This document shows positions 49,742 through 58,383 of a stretch of DNA of 64,000 bases, in pieces (position 1 is the stretch's first letter; every line of letters starts with the position of its first letter). A model generated the notes under the pieces. That model did not search any database and was not told the origin of the DNA. It worked only from the letters and a program-made list of their open reading frames with translations. Location: assembly GCA_026129305.1 (NCBI GenBank), contig JAHCII010000005.1:1-64000 (forward strand), in the 5' to 3' direction. Source of the DNA: Anaerolineales bacterium. Its GTDB lineage: Bacteria; Chloroflexota; Anaerolineae; Anaerolineales; UBA11579. Both the position numbers and the translations under genes were made by a program.

Positions 49742-50793
49742 CGCGCCTGCCCGCCCTGGTCGATGTGCATGTGCACCTGCGCGAACCTGGCGCGACGCAC
49801 AAGGAGGACTGGGCCAGCGGCACGGCGGCGGCGCTCGCCGGCGGCATCACAACAGTGCTGGCGATGCCCAACACGCTGCCTACGATCAATTCGGTCGAGA
49901 CTCTGGCGGCCGGGCTGAAGCAGGCGGCCGGCAAAGCCCACTGCGATTACGGCCAGTACATCGGCGGCGCCGTCGGCAATGCGGCCACAGCCGCCGCCGT
50001 CGCCCCCTTGGCGGCCGGGCTGAAGCTATACCTGGACCAGACCTACGGGGACTTGAAGCTGGACGACATGCTCGACTGGCTGCCGCACTTCGCCGCCTGG
50101 CCGCAGGACTGGCCATTGTGTGTGCATGCCGAAAGCAAGACAATGGCGGCGGCGATCCTGCTGGCCGCACTACACGACCGGCCGGTGCACATCTGCCACG
50201 TCTCGCTGGCGGAAGAGATCGCCCTCATCCGCGCCGCCAAGCAAGCCGGCCTCAAAGTGACCTGCGAGGTCTGCCCGCAGCACCTCTTCCTGTGCGAGGA
50301 CGACATCCTCGCCCTGGGCGCCGGACGGGCCGAGGTGCGCCCGCGGCTGGCGAGCAAAGCCGACCGGGAGGCGCTGTGGGCCAACCTGGACGTAGTGGAC
50401 TGCTTCGCCACGGACCACGCACCACACACGCTGCAAGAGAAGGACAGCGCCACACCACCGCCTGGTTACCCTGGGCTGGAGACCATGCTGCCGTTGCTGC
50501 TCAACGCTGCATCCGAAGGACGGCTCACGTTGGACGACATCACTGCCCGCCTGCACAGCAACCCCCGGCGCATCTTTCGCCTGCCGGAGCAACCAGAGAC
50601 GTACGTCGAAGTGGACCTGGACAGCCGCTATGAAATCCGCGCCGCCGAGCAACACACCCGCTGCGGCTGGACACCCTTCGAGGGCTGGCAGGTCAACGGC
50701 CGCGTGGTGCGCGTGACCCTGCGCGGGCAAACAGCCTATGAAGAGGGCCGTCTGCTGGCTGCCCCGGGCAGTGGGCGGCCCATTCGTCATTAA
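49735..50793 (+). CDS. pyrC: dihydroorotase, CAD-like
   Basis: This 352-residue zinc amidohydrolase cyclises carbamoyl aspartate to dihydroorotate. The metal set is complete: HVHLREPGATHKED (residues 11-24), the carbamylated Lys in GLKLYLDQTYGD, His in LCVHAES and HICHVS, and the catalytic Asp in CFATDHAPHT. The sequence resembles the DHOase domain of the animal CAD protein closely, including ETMLPLLLNAASEGRL and NPRRIFRLPEQ near the end. The start overlaps the leader peptide stop. pyrB follows. Confidence 0.94.
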   Translation: MLTRLPALVDVHVHLREPGATHKEDWASGTAAALAGGITTVLAMPNTLPTINSVETLAAGLKQAAGKAHCDYGQYIGGAVGNAATAAAVAPLAAGLKLYLDQTYGDLKLDDMLDWLPHFAAWPQDWPLCVHAESKTMAAAILLAALHDRPVHICHVSLAEEIALIRAAKQAGLKVTCEVCPQHLFLCEDDILALGAGRAEVRPRLASKADREALWANLDVVDCFATDHAPHTLQEKDSATPPPGYPGLETMLPLLLNAASEGRLTLDDITARLHSNPRRIFRLPEQPETYVEVDLDSRYEIRAAEQHTRCGWTPFEGWQVNGRVVRVTLRGQTAYEEGRLLAAPGSGRPIRH

Positions 50794-50805
50794 CCGGAGG
50801 AACCG

Positions 50806-51792
50806 ATGACCCCTTTATCCAGTGCGATCAATACCTTTAGCCTGCCCTTTGGCGAGCAACGCAACGCCCCGCTGTACGGGCAGGACATCCTTTCAGTGAA
50901 CCAATTCAACCGGGAGGATCTGACCTATATCTACCGGGTGGCCCACGAAATGCGCAGCATCGTAGAGCGGATTGGCAGCTTCGATCTGCTCAACGGGAAA
51001 ATCCTGGCGAACTTGTTTTACGAGCCTTCCACGCGGACTTCCTCCTCCTTCACGGCGGCGATGGAACGGCTGGGCGGATCAGTGATCCCGATCAACAATG
51101 TGCAGTACTCTTCGGTATCCAAAGGCGAATCGCTGCCCGACACAGTGCGCACACTGGAATGCTATGCGGATGTGATCGTGCTGCGCCATCCCGAAGTGGG
51201 CTCCTGTGCACTGGCCGCACAGTATGCCAAAAAGCCGATCATCAACGCCGGCGACGGCATTGGTGAGCATCCCACCCAGGCGCTGTTGGACCTGTTCACC
51301 ATCTTTGAAGAGCTGGGCAACCCAGAAGGACTGAGCGTGACCCTGCTGGGCGACCTGAAGAACGGCCGCACGGTGCACTCGCTGGCGCGGCTGCTGGCCC
51401 TGTTCAATGTCAAGCTGAACTATGTCTCACCGGAAGTACTGAAGATGCCGGAGGAGATCGTGGCCGAGCTGGGCAAGAAGAAGGTGAAACAGGAAGCCTT
51501 CAGCGAGTTGGATGGCATTTTGCCGGAGACCGATGTGCTGTATGTAACTCGCGTGCAGAAAGAGCGCTTCGCCAGCCTGGAAGAGTATGAGCAGCTCAAA
51601 GACCTGTATGTGATCACACCCGAGACGATGAAAGCCGCCAAGCAAAGGATGATCGTAATGCACCCTCTGCCGCGGGTCGGCGAGATCAGCATGGATGTAG
51701 ATGATGACCCACGGGCGGCCTATTTCCGCCAGATGGAGTACGGCATGTACACGCGCATGGCCTTGCTGGCTATGGTGCTGGGAAAGGCATAG
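50806..51792 (+). CDS. pyrB: aspartate carbamoyltransferase catalytic subunit
   Basis: This 328-residue enzyme forms carbamoyl aspartate from carbamoyl phosphate and aspartate. Phosphate-binding loop [20 protein letters not shown] (about residues 67-86), [18 protein letters not shown] (about 148-165) and [20 protein letters not shown] near the end are diagnostic. The last 35 residues also look like the ATCase domain of CAD. No pyrI regulatory subunit is present. It starts 12 bases after pyrC with GGAGG ahead. Confidence 0.96.
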   Translation: MTPLSSAINTFSLPFGEQRNAPLYGQDILSVNQFNREDLTYIYRVAHEMRSIVERIGSFDLLNGKILANLFYEPSTRTSSSFTAAMERLGGSVIPINNVQYSSVSKGESLPDTVRTLECYADVIVLRHPEVGSCALAAQYAKKPIINAGDGIGEHPTQALLDLFTIFEELGNPEGLSVTLLGDLKNGRTVHSLARLLALFNVKLNYVSPEVLKMPEEIVAELGKKKVKQEAFSELDGILPETDVLYVTRVQKERFASLEEYEQLKDLYVITPETMKAAKQRMIVMHPLPRVGEISMDVDDDPRAAYFRQMEYGMYTRMALLAMVLGKA

Positions 51793-51794
51793 CC

Positions 51795-53192
51795 TTGACC
51801 GGATTCTTTGCGCAATTGGAGGCGCGCTGCCGCGCGGTGGATAGCCTGCTGTGCGTGGGGCTGGACCCCCACGGGGAGGACCTGAGCGAGCCCAGCGCAG
51901 CCGCTGCCAGGGAGTTTTGCCTGCGGTTAATCGAAGCCAGCGCCCCTTATGCGGCGGCTTTCAAGCCCAACTCAGCCTTCTTTGAAGTCTTCGGCGCGGC
52001 AGGCATGCAGGCGCTGCAAGATGTGATCGCGGCAGTGCCGGAGGGAATCCCGGTGCTGCTGGACGCCAAGCGCGGCGACATCGGCAGCACGGCGGCAGCC
52101 TATGCGCGGGCCGCCTTTGGTGAGCTGAAGGCAGGTGCGCTGACCGTCAGCCCCTACCTGGGCCAGGATGCGGTGGCGCCGTTTCTGGAAGACCCGGCCA
52201 AGGGCGTCTTCCTGCTGTGCAAGACCTCCAACCCCGGCGCGGGCGACCTGCAAGACTTGGACGCCGGCGGCCAGCCCGTGTACCTGCACGTGGCGCGGCT
52301 GGCGCAGGAATGGGACCAGCACGGGAACGTAGGCCTGGTGGTGGGCGCCACCTACCCCGCCGAGCTGGCGGCGGTGCGCGCCGCAGCGCCAAGGCTGTGG
52401 ATCTTGGCGCCTGGGACCGGTGCCCAGGGCGGTGATCTGCAAGCGGCCGTGCATGCCGGCCTGCGGGAAGATGGGCTGGGTCTCTTGGCGCCAGCCTCAC
52501 GAGCCATCAGCCGGGCGGCTAACCCGGCCGCTGCAGCAGCCGAGCTGCGCCAGGCGTTGAACGCGGCGCGGGCCAGCAAAACCCAAACGGCCAGGCCGGT
52601 TTTTCGCCATGCGCAGTTGGCCGACGACCTGCTGCGACTGGGCTGCGTGCAATTTGGCGAGTTCAAGCTCAAGTCCGGACAGCTCTCGCCGATCTATTTG
52701 GACCTGCGCCGGCTGGTGGGCGACCCGGCGGCACTGGCGCGGGCGGCAGCAGCTTACAGCGTCGTACTGGGCGACCTGCACTTTGACCGGCTGGCGGCGC
52801 TGCCCTACGCGGCCCTGCCGCTGGGGGCGGCCATTGCCGTGCAGGGGGGCTGGCCGCTGATCTATCCGCGCAAGGAAACTAAGGGTTACGGCACGCGATC
52901 GGCGGTGGAAGGACCTTACGATCCCGGCGAGACCGTCGTGGTGATCGATGACCTGGTCACCACTGGTGAGAGCAAGTTCGAAGGCATCGAAAAGTTGCAG
53001 GCAGCCGGGCTGAAAGTGCGCGAGATCGTGGTGCTAGTGGACCGCCAGGCCCAGGGGGAGGACGCTTTTGGCCCGCGCGGCCTGACCCTGCACGCCGTGC
53101 TGCGCTTGCCTGAACTGCTGGACTATTGGCGCGAGCAGGGGGCGATCAGCCCTGAAGAGCACCAAGCCACGCTGGGTTACTTGGAGAGCTGA
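51795..53192 (+). CDS. pyrFE: bifunctional OMP decarboxylase / orotate phosphoribosyltransferase
   Basis: This 465-residue fusion catalyses the last two steps to UMP. Residues 1-265 are a type 2 OMP decarboxylase (LCVGLDPHGEDLSE, PVLLDAKRGDIGSTAAAYAR with the catalytic Lys/Asp). Residues 275-465 are orotate phosphoribosyltransferase (SGQLSPIYLDLRRL, YPRKETKGYGTRSAVEG, and the PRPP motif VVVIDDLVTTGESK). The order is decarboxylase first, the reverse of animal UMP synthase; this reversed order is known in some other lineages. The TTG start is two bases after the pyrB stop, and its own stop overlaps pyrD. Confidence 0.94.
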   Translation: MTGFFAQLEARCRAVDSLLCVGLDPHGEDLSEPSAAAAREFCLRLIEASAPYAAAFKPNSAFFEVFGAAGMQALQDVIAAVPEGIPVLLDAKRGDIGSTAAAYARAAFGELKAGALTVSPYLGQDAVAPFLEDPAKGVFLLCKTSNPGAGDLQDLDAGGQPVYLHVARLAQEWDQHGNVGLVVGATYPAELAAVRAAAPRLWILAPGTGAQGGDLQAAVHAGLREDGLGLLAPASRAISRAANPAAAAAELRQALNAARASKTQTARPVFRHAQLADDLLRLGCVQFGEFKLKSGQLSPIYLDLRRLVGDPAALARAAAAYSVVLGDLHFDRLAALPYAALPLGAAIAVQGGWPLIYPRKETKGYGTRSAVEGPYDPGETVVVIDDLVTTGESKFEGIEKLQAAGLKVREIVVLVDRQAQGEDAFGPRGLTLHAVLRLPELLDYWREQGAISPEEHQATLGYLES

Positions 53193-54190
53193 TGTACCAG
53201 CGCATCCGCCCCTGGCTGTTCCGGCTGGACCCTGAGCTGGCGCACGGCGCCAGCCTCCGCCTGCTGCAGCTGGCGGGCGGCTTGCCGCCGGCGGCGAGCT
53301 GGTTACAGCGGCAGTTTGCTGCCCCAGCGCAGCCGGTACAGCTGTTCGGGCTGCGCTTCGCCAACCGGGTGGGCCTGGCGGCCGGCTACGACAAGGACGG
53401 CCTGGCCTGGCGCGGCCTGGCCTGCCTGGGCTTTGGCCACCTGGAGCTGGGCACCGTGACGCCACGGCCGCAGCCGGGCAACCCACGACCGCGGCTGTTC
53501 CGGCTGCCCGAAGATGAGGCGGTCATCAACCGGCTGGGGTTCCCCAGCCGGGGTGCGGGCTTTCTGGCCCGGCGGCTGGCGGTGCAGCGACCGCCGGAGT
53601 TGGTGCTGGGGGTCAACTTGGGGATCAACAAGGACACACCCCTGGAGCAAGCTGCAGCCGATTATCAACAATTAATGCGGACCTTCTCGCCGCTGGCCGA
53701 CTACTTGACGATCAACATTAGTTCACCCAACACGCCCGGGCTGCGCCAGCTGCAAGGTCGCCGCTATTTGGACGACTTGCTAGGTGCACTGGCCCCGCTG
53801 AGAAGCGTACCGCTGCTGGTCAAACTCTCGCCGGACCTGGACGACGCCCAGTTGGACCAAGCGCTGGAGGTGCTGCTGGCGCAGCGGGTCGACGGCGTGA
53901 TCGCCAGCAACACCACCCTGGCGCGTCCGGCAGGCCTGCGCTCGGCTGCGGCTGGCGAAGCCGGCGGGCTGAGCGGCCAGCCGTTGGTGTCCGCCAACCG
54001 CAGCATGGTAGCGCGCATCGCCGCCCGGGCGCAAAATCGCCTCCCGATCATCGCCGCCGGCGGGATCTTTGGCGGCCATGAGGCCCAGGCGGCGCTGGAC
54101 GCGGGGGCCAGCCTGGTGCAGGTCTATACCGGCCTGATCTATCGCGGGCCGGGCCTGGCCCGCGATATCGCCGCAGCCCTCGTACAATAA
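53192..54190 (+). CDS. pyrD: dihydroorotate dehydrogenase (quinone), class 2
   Basis: This 332-residue membrane-associated FMN enzyme oxidises dihydroorotate with quinone. An N-terminal helical pair (WLFRLDPELAHGASLRLLQL) that docks to the membrane is typical of class 2. FMN and active-site parts are VGLAAGYDKDGLAWRG, the catalytic Ser in YLTINISSPNTPGLRQLQ, and the C-terminal IIAAGGIFGGHEAQAALDAG plus VQVYTGLIYRGPG. Its start overlaps the pyrFE stop. It completes an operon covering DHOase through UMP, without carbamoyl phosphate synthetase. Confidence 0.95.
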   Translation: MYQRIRPWLFRLDPELAHGASLRLLQLAGGLPPAASWLQRQFAAPAQPVQLFGLRFANRVGLAAGYDKDGLAWRGLACLGFGHLELGTVTPRPQPGNPRPRLFRLPEDEAVINRLGFPSRGAGFLARRLAVQRPPELVLGVNLGINKDTPLEQAAADYQQLMRTFSPLADYLTINISSPNTPGLRQLQGRRYLDDLLGALAPLRSVPLLVKLSPDLDDAQLDQALEVLLAQRVDGVIASNTTLARPAGLRSAAAGEAGGLSGQPLVSANRSMVARIAARAQNRLPIIAAGGIFGGHEAQAALDAGASLVQVYTGLIYRGPGLARDIAAALVQ

Positions 54191-54194
54191 GGCT

Positions 54195-55052
54195 ATGTCC
54201 CACGCGGAAGTTCTGGTCACCGGTGCGGCCGGCAAGACCGGCCTGGCCGTGCTGCGCGCCCTGGCGCGGCGCGGCAAGGGCGCCCGGGCGCTGGTTCACC
54301 GGAGCGAACAAGCTGCGGCCGCCCGCCAAGCCGGCGCGGTGCAGGTAGTGCTGGCCAATCTGCTGGACGGCGCGGCACTACGGGACGCGATGCAAGGCAT
54401 GCGGGCGGTCTACCTGATCTGTCCCAATCTGCACCTCCAGGAAACCGAGATGGCCCAGGCGGCCATTCTGGCGGCGCAGGCGGCGGGCGCCGAGCATTTC
54501 GTGTATCACTCCGTGCTGCTGCCCGCCGAGCCAGTCATGCCGCACCACTGGCAGAAGCACCTGGCCGAACAAAGCCTGGCGGCCAGCGGGCTGCGTTACA
54601 CCATCCTGCAGCCGGCCAGCTACATGCAGAACGTGCTGCCGTATTGGGAAAGCATCCGCAGTGGCCTGTATCGCGTGCCGTATTCGCTGGAGGCAATCTT
54701 CACCCCAGTCGATTTGGAGGATGTCGCCGAAGCCGCCGCAACGGTGCTGGCCCACCCAGTAGACTACGCCGGCCAGGTGCTGCCGCTGGCCGGGCCGGAG
54801 CGGCTGAGCTCTGAGCAGATGGCGGCCGAGATGGCCGCCCAGCTGGGCCACCCGGTGCGAGCCGAGGCGCAGCCGCTGGCCGACTGGACAACAGCGGCCA
54901 ACGGCCTGAGCGAGTATGCCCGCCATGCCTTGCAGCGCATGTTCGCCTATTATGATGCGCACGGGTTTGCCGGCGACAGCAAGGTGCTGCAAGCCACACT
55001 GGGCCGCCCGCCGCAAACCTTCCGGGAATTTCTCAGCCGGCTAGCAAATTAG
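54195..55052 (+). CDS. NmrA-like NAD(P)-binding family protein
   Basis: The product has 285 residues of the atypical SDR/NmrA group. The cofactor loop VTGAAGKTGLAVLRALARRG (residues 7-26) is followed by ALVHRSEQ. YHSVLLPAEPVMPHHWQKHL and YTILQPASYMQNVLPYW match the NmrA/SDR_a5 pattern. Members sense redox cofactors or act as quinone or isoflavone reductases; no substrate can be named. TACAAT lies six bases before the ATG, inside the pyrD end, so it may have its own leaderless transcript as well as pyr read-through. Confidence 0.82.
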   Translation: MSHAEVLVTGAAGKTGLAVLRALARRGKGARALVHRSEQAAAARQAGAVQVVLANLLDGAALRDAMQGMRAVYLICPNLHLQETEMAQAAILAAQAAGAEHFVYHSVLLPAEPVMPHHWQKHLAEQSLAASGLRYTILQPASYMQNVLPYWESIRSGLYRVPYSLEAIFTPVDLEDVAEAAATVLAHPVDYAGQVLPLAGPERLSSEQMAAEMAAQLGHPVRAEAQPLADWTTAANGLSEYARHALQRMFAYYDAHGFAGDSKVLQATLGRPPQTFREFLSRLAN

Positions 55053-55090
55053 AATATTTGTACTATAATCAGGAAAAGAGGCTTAATTCC

Positions 55091-56293
55091 ATGAGCGAAG
55101 AGAACGGCTTACTGCATGGCATACGCGTGCTGGACCTGACCCGCGTATTGGCCGGCCCCTATTGCACCATGCTGCTAGGGGACTTGGGGGCCGAAGTGAT
55201 CAAAGTGGAAGAACCCTCCCGGGGCGATGACACACGCCAGTGGGGTCCGCCCTACACGCAAAACGGCCTGTCGGCCTATTTCATTTCAGCCAACCGCAAC
55301 AAACGCAGCCTGACGCTCAACCTGCGCAGCCCTGAGGGCCAGGCCGTGCTGCGCGAGCTGATCGCCCACAGCGATGTGCTAGTGGAGAATTTCAAGACCG
55401 GTACCCTGGAAAAGATGGGCCTGAGCTATGCCGAGCTCAAGACGCTCAAGCCGGATATCATCTACTGCACCATCACCGGCTTCGGCTACAGCGGCCCGCT
55501 CAAGGACCGGCCGGGCTACGATTTCATCAGCCAGGCCATGGGCGGGATGATGAGCCTGACCGGCGAGGCTGAGGGCGAGCCCATCCGAGTGGGTGTGGCG
55601 ATCGTGGACTTGCTGGCGGGCATCCATGCCAGCAACGCCATCATGGCCGCGCTTTTTGCCCGAGAACGCCAGAAAACCGGGCAGCGCATCGATATTTCGC
55701 TGTTGGATTCGCAAATCGCCACGCTATCCTATGTCGCCAGCAATTATTTGATCTCGGGCAAGCCGCCCAAACGCTACGGCAACGCTCACCCCAATATTGT
55801 GCCTTACCAGTCGTTCAAGGCCGCCGATGGCTATTTTGCCTTCGCGGCGGGCAATGACCTGCAATGGACGCGCTTTTGCAAGGAAGTCGGGCAGGAAGAT
55901 TGGGCGCGTGACCAGCGTTTTGCCAGCAATCCGCAGCGTAACGCCCACCGTGAGGCGCTGCTGCCGCTGCTGGACGCTTTGTTCGCCCAGCAGCCCATCG
56001 CCCACTGGCTGGCAGTGTGCGAACGGGCCACGGTGCCTGCGGCGCCGATCCTCAGCGTGGACCAGGCGCTGGCCCACGAGCAAGTGGCGGCGCGCGGCAT
56101 GCTGACGCAGGCAACCCTCTCCGACGGCGAAAGCATCCAAATGCTGGGCTCACCGCTGCAAATTCCGACGCAGCCGGCGCAAGTGCGCCTGCCGCCACCG
56201 ACCCTGGGCGAGCACACGGCTGAAGTCCTGAGCGGCCTGTTGGGCAAGACACAAGCCGAGATCGTCCAGCTGCAAGCCGAAAAGATCATCTAG
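55091..56293 (+). CDS. class III CoA-transferase (CaiB/BaiF family)
   Basis: The product has 400 residues from the ATG at 55091; AGAGG precedes it, and TATAAT (55064-55069) is a likely -10 box. It has IRVLDLTRVLAGPYCTMLLG and DLGAEVIKVEEPSRGDDTR at the start, SANRNKRSLTLNL, and the catalytic Asp in RPGYDFISQAMGGMMSLTG (about residue 150). Family III enzymes move CoA between short acids such as formate/oxalate, carnitine derivatives or aromatic acids. The substrate cannot be told here. Confidence 0.9.
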   Translation: MSEENGLLHGIRVLDLTRVLAGPYCTMLLGDLGAEVIKVEEPSRGDDTRQWGPPYTQNGLSAYFISANRNKRSLTLNLRSPEGQAVLRELIAHSDVLVENFKTGTLEKMGLSYAELKTLKPDIIYCTITGFGYSGPLKDRPGYDFISQAMGGMMSLTGEAEGEPIRVGVAIVDLLAGIHASNAIMAALFARERQKTGQRIDISLLDSQIATLSYVASNYLISGKPPKRYGNAHPNIVPYQSFKAADGYFAFAAGNDLQWTRFCKEVGQEDWARDQRFASNPQRNAHREALLPLLDALFAQQPIAHWLAVCERATVPAAPILSVDQALAHEQVAARGMLTQATLSDGESIQMLGSPLQIPTQPAQVRLPPPTLGEHTAEVLSGLLGKTQAEIVQLQAEKII

Positions 56294-56314
56294 CCAGCCA
56301 AGTGGCTATACGAA

Positions 56315-57532
56315 ATGGCCGAGCAAAGCACCCTAACGCCCGCACAGCGCACCATCATCCACCTGGATCTGGATGCCTTCTTCTGCGCGGTGGAAGAGCT
56401 GCGTGACGCTTCGCTGCGCGGCAAGCCATTTGCCGTGGGCGGCAGCCCTGAGGGCCGCGGCGTGGTGGCCTCGTGCTCTTACCCGGCCCGCAAATTCGGC
56501 GTCCGCTCGGCGATGCCGATGGCGCGGGCGCTGCGCCTGTGCCCAGACCTGATCATCGTGCGCCATCACTTCCGCGACTATGTCGAGATGTCCAACAAGG
56601 TGATGGAGCTGCTCAGCGGCGTCTCGGAAACCATCCAACCGATCTCAATCGACGAAGCTTTCATTGAAATTAGCGCAATGCCCGGCGACCCATTAGTAAT
56701 CGGGCGCGACCTGCAAAAAGCGATCCGTGACCACTTGCAGCTGCACTGCTCGTTGGGCGTTGCCAGTAACAAACTGGTGGCTAAGATCGCCACCGAAGTG
56801 GGCAAAGGCTCGGTGCGCACAGGCGCCTACCCCAACGCACTGCAGCATGTGCCGGCGGGTGAAGAGGCAGCCTTCCTGGCGCCGCTGCCCTGCGAGGCGC
56901 TGTGGGGTGTCGGGCCCAAGAGCGCAGAGCGGCTGGCGGAGCTGGGCTTGCGCAGCATCGGCCAGATCGCCGCGCACCCGCTGCGGGACTTGCAGCGGCT
57001 GTTCGGCCCGCAAGGCGGCCTGGATCTGCAGCGCCGCGCCCGGGGCATCGATAACAGCCCCGTGCACACCTCGCACGAGACCAAGTCGATCAGCCAAGAA
57101 GAGACCTTTGCGCGCGACACAGACGACCGGGCGCTGCTCGAGGGGCTGATTCGCAGTCAGGCAGAAAGCATCGCCCGGCGGTTGAAACGCAAAGAGCTGT
57201 ACGGCAGCACGGTCAAGATCAAACTGCGCTGGCCGGATTTCACTACGATCACGCGGCAAAGCACTTTGCCCGAGGCCAGCGACGACGCCCGCCAGATCGA
57301 AGCGGCGGCGCTGCAACTCTTCCACAAAAACTGGAAGCTGGGGCGCAAGCTGCGCCTATTGGGCGTAGGGGTCAGCAACCTGGGGCCGCCCAGCCGGCAG
57401 CTGGGGCTGTGGGACTGGAACCCCAAAGAGGCCGCCAAACAAGAGCGTCTGGAAGCGGCGGTACGCGCGCTACAGGCGCAATATGGCGATGCGGCCATTC
57501 ACCGGGCCAGCCAACTGAAGGCAGAGCCGTGA
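56315..57532 (+). CDS. dinB: DNA polymerase IV (Y family)
   Basis: This 405-residue translesion polymerase has catalytic acidic residues in IIHLDLDAFFCAVEEL (about residues 14-29) and ISIDEAFIEIS (about 110-120). Palm, finger and thumb regions hold KFGVRSAMPMARALRLCP and GVASNKLVAKIATEVGKG. A little-finger domain covers about 245-355. The C-terminal beta-clamp-binding-type segment QLGLWDW (about 366-372) is present. The following gene overlaps its stop, suggesting a shared repair role. Confidence 0.95.
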   Translation: MAEQSTLTPAQRTIIHLDLDAFFCAVEELRDASLRGKPFAVGGSPEGRGVVASCSYPARKFGVRSAMPMARALRLCPDLIIVRHHFRDYVEMSNKVMELLSGVSETIQPISIDEAFIEISAMPGDPLVIGRDLQKAIRDHLQLHCSLGVASNKLVAKIATEVGKGSVRTGAYPNALQHVPAGEEAAFLAPLPCEALWGVGPKSAERLAELGLRSIGQIAAHPLRDLQRLFGPQGGLDLQRRARGIDNSPVHTSHETKSISQEETFARDTDDRALLEGLIRSQAESIARRLKRKELYGSTVKIKLRWPDFTTITRQSTLPEASDDARQIEAAALQLFHKNWKLGRKLRLLGVGVSNLGPPSRQLGLWDWNPKEAAKQERLEAAVRALQAQYGDAAIHRASQLKAEP

Positions 57533-58239
57533 GCCACGCCATCGGCACCTTGCGCGAGCAGGGCTTACACGCGGCCTTGAAGCTGCACCTGGCGCAGCGC
57601 GGCGACCGCTTTGAGCAGGAAGTGGATGGTTACCAGATCGACATTTTGCGGGGGGACCTGCTGATCGAAGTGCAGACCGGCAACTTTTCTGCTCTGCGCA
57701 AAAAGCTGGGCGTCTTGCTGGAAGCGCATCCGGTGCTGCTGGTGCACCCGATCGCGGCGCAAAAATGGATCGTGCGCCAGGATAGCCGCGGCCGCCAGGT
57801 GGCGCGGCGCAAGTCACCCAAACGCGGCCGGCTGGAGGACATCTTTGACGAACTGCTGTACATCCCTCAGGTCATCCAACACCCCAACTTCGCCTTCCGG
57901 GCCGTGCTGACGGAGGAAGAGGAGGTCTGGCGGGATGACGGCCGGGGCTCGTGGCGGCGGAAACACTGGAGCATCGCAGAGCGGCGCCTGCTGCGGGTGG
58001 TGGCCGAAACCGAGTTTGCCGGGGAGCAGGATTACCTGGGCTTGCTGCCGGCCACACTAAAGACGCCCTTCACCCACAAACAGTTGGCCCAGGCACTGGG
58101 CGTGAACACGCGCCAGAGCACGCGGGTGAGCTATTGCCTGCGCAAGATGGGCTTACTGGAGGAACACAGCAGACAGGGGCGCGAGCTGCTGCTGGCCCCC
58201 GTCATGGCTTCGTCTCAAGCTGACGGCCGCACACAGTAG
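57529..58239 (+). CDS. PD-(D/E)XK-like protein with C-terminal winged helix
   Basis: The product has 236 residues from a GTG that overlaps the dinB stop (GTGA). The first 100 residues have the restriction-endonuclease-like order: a helix with LKLHLAQRGDRFEQEV, the strand VDGYQIDILRGD, the strand LLIEVQTGNF (Glu-x-Gln in the catalytic position) and a helix SALRKKLGVLLEA. A basic region follows, then a winged-helix part (about 170-225, FTHKQLAQALGVNTRQSTRV). Nuclease activity is possible but not proven. Tight coupling to dinB points to DNA repair. Confidence 0.55.
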   Translation: MSHAIGTLREQGLHAALKLHLAQRGDRFEQEVDGYQIDILRGDLLIEVQTGNFSALRKKLGVLLEAHPVLLVHPIAAQKWIVRQDSRGRQVARRKSPKRGRLEDIFDELLYIPQVIQHPNFAFRAVLTEEEEVWRDDGRGSWRRKHWSIAERRLLRVVAETEFAGEQDYLGLLPATLKTPFTHKQLAQALGVNTRQSTRVSYCLRKMGLLEEHSRQGRELLLAPVMASSQADGRTQ

Positions 58240-58383
58240 CAAGCCCGCAGCACTGAGGTGCCTGACGCAGTAAGCTATATGAGGGCCCTTCACGACGCGA
58301 AGCCACTGCCTTTGCAGCGATTTCGTTGTTCAAGCTGACACGGCAGTTTGTACTCTTTGTGGCTTTGTGGTTTACTTCGCTTG

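Noticed and set aside
49563-50633. 356-codon plus frame overlapping pyrC in another phase
   Set aside because: It is Arg/Pro/Ala-rich and has no family match; pyrC occupies the same DNA with all catalytic residues.
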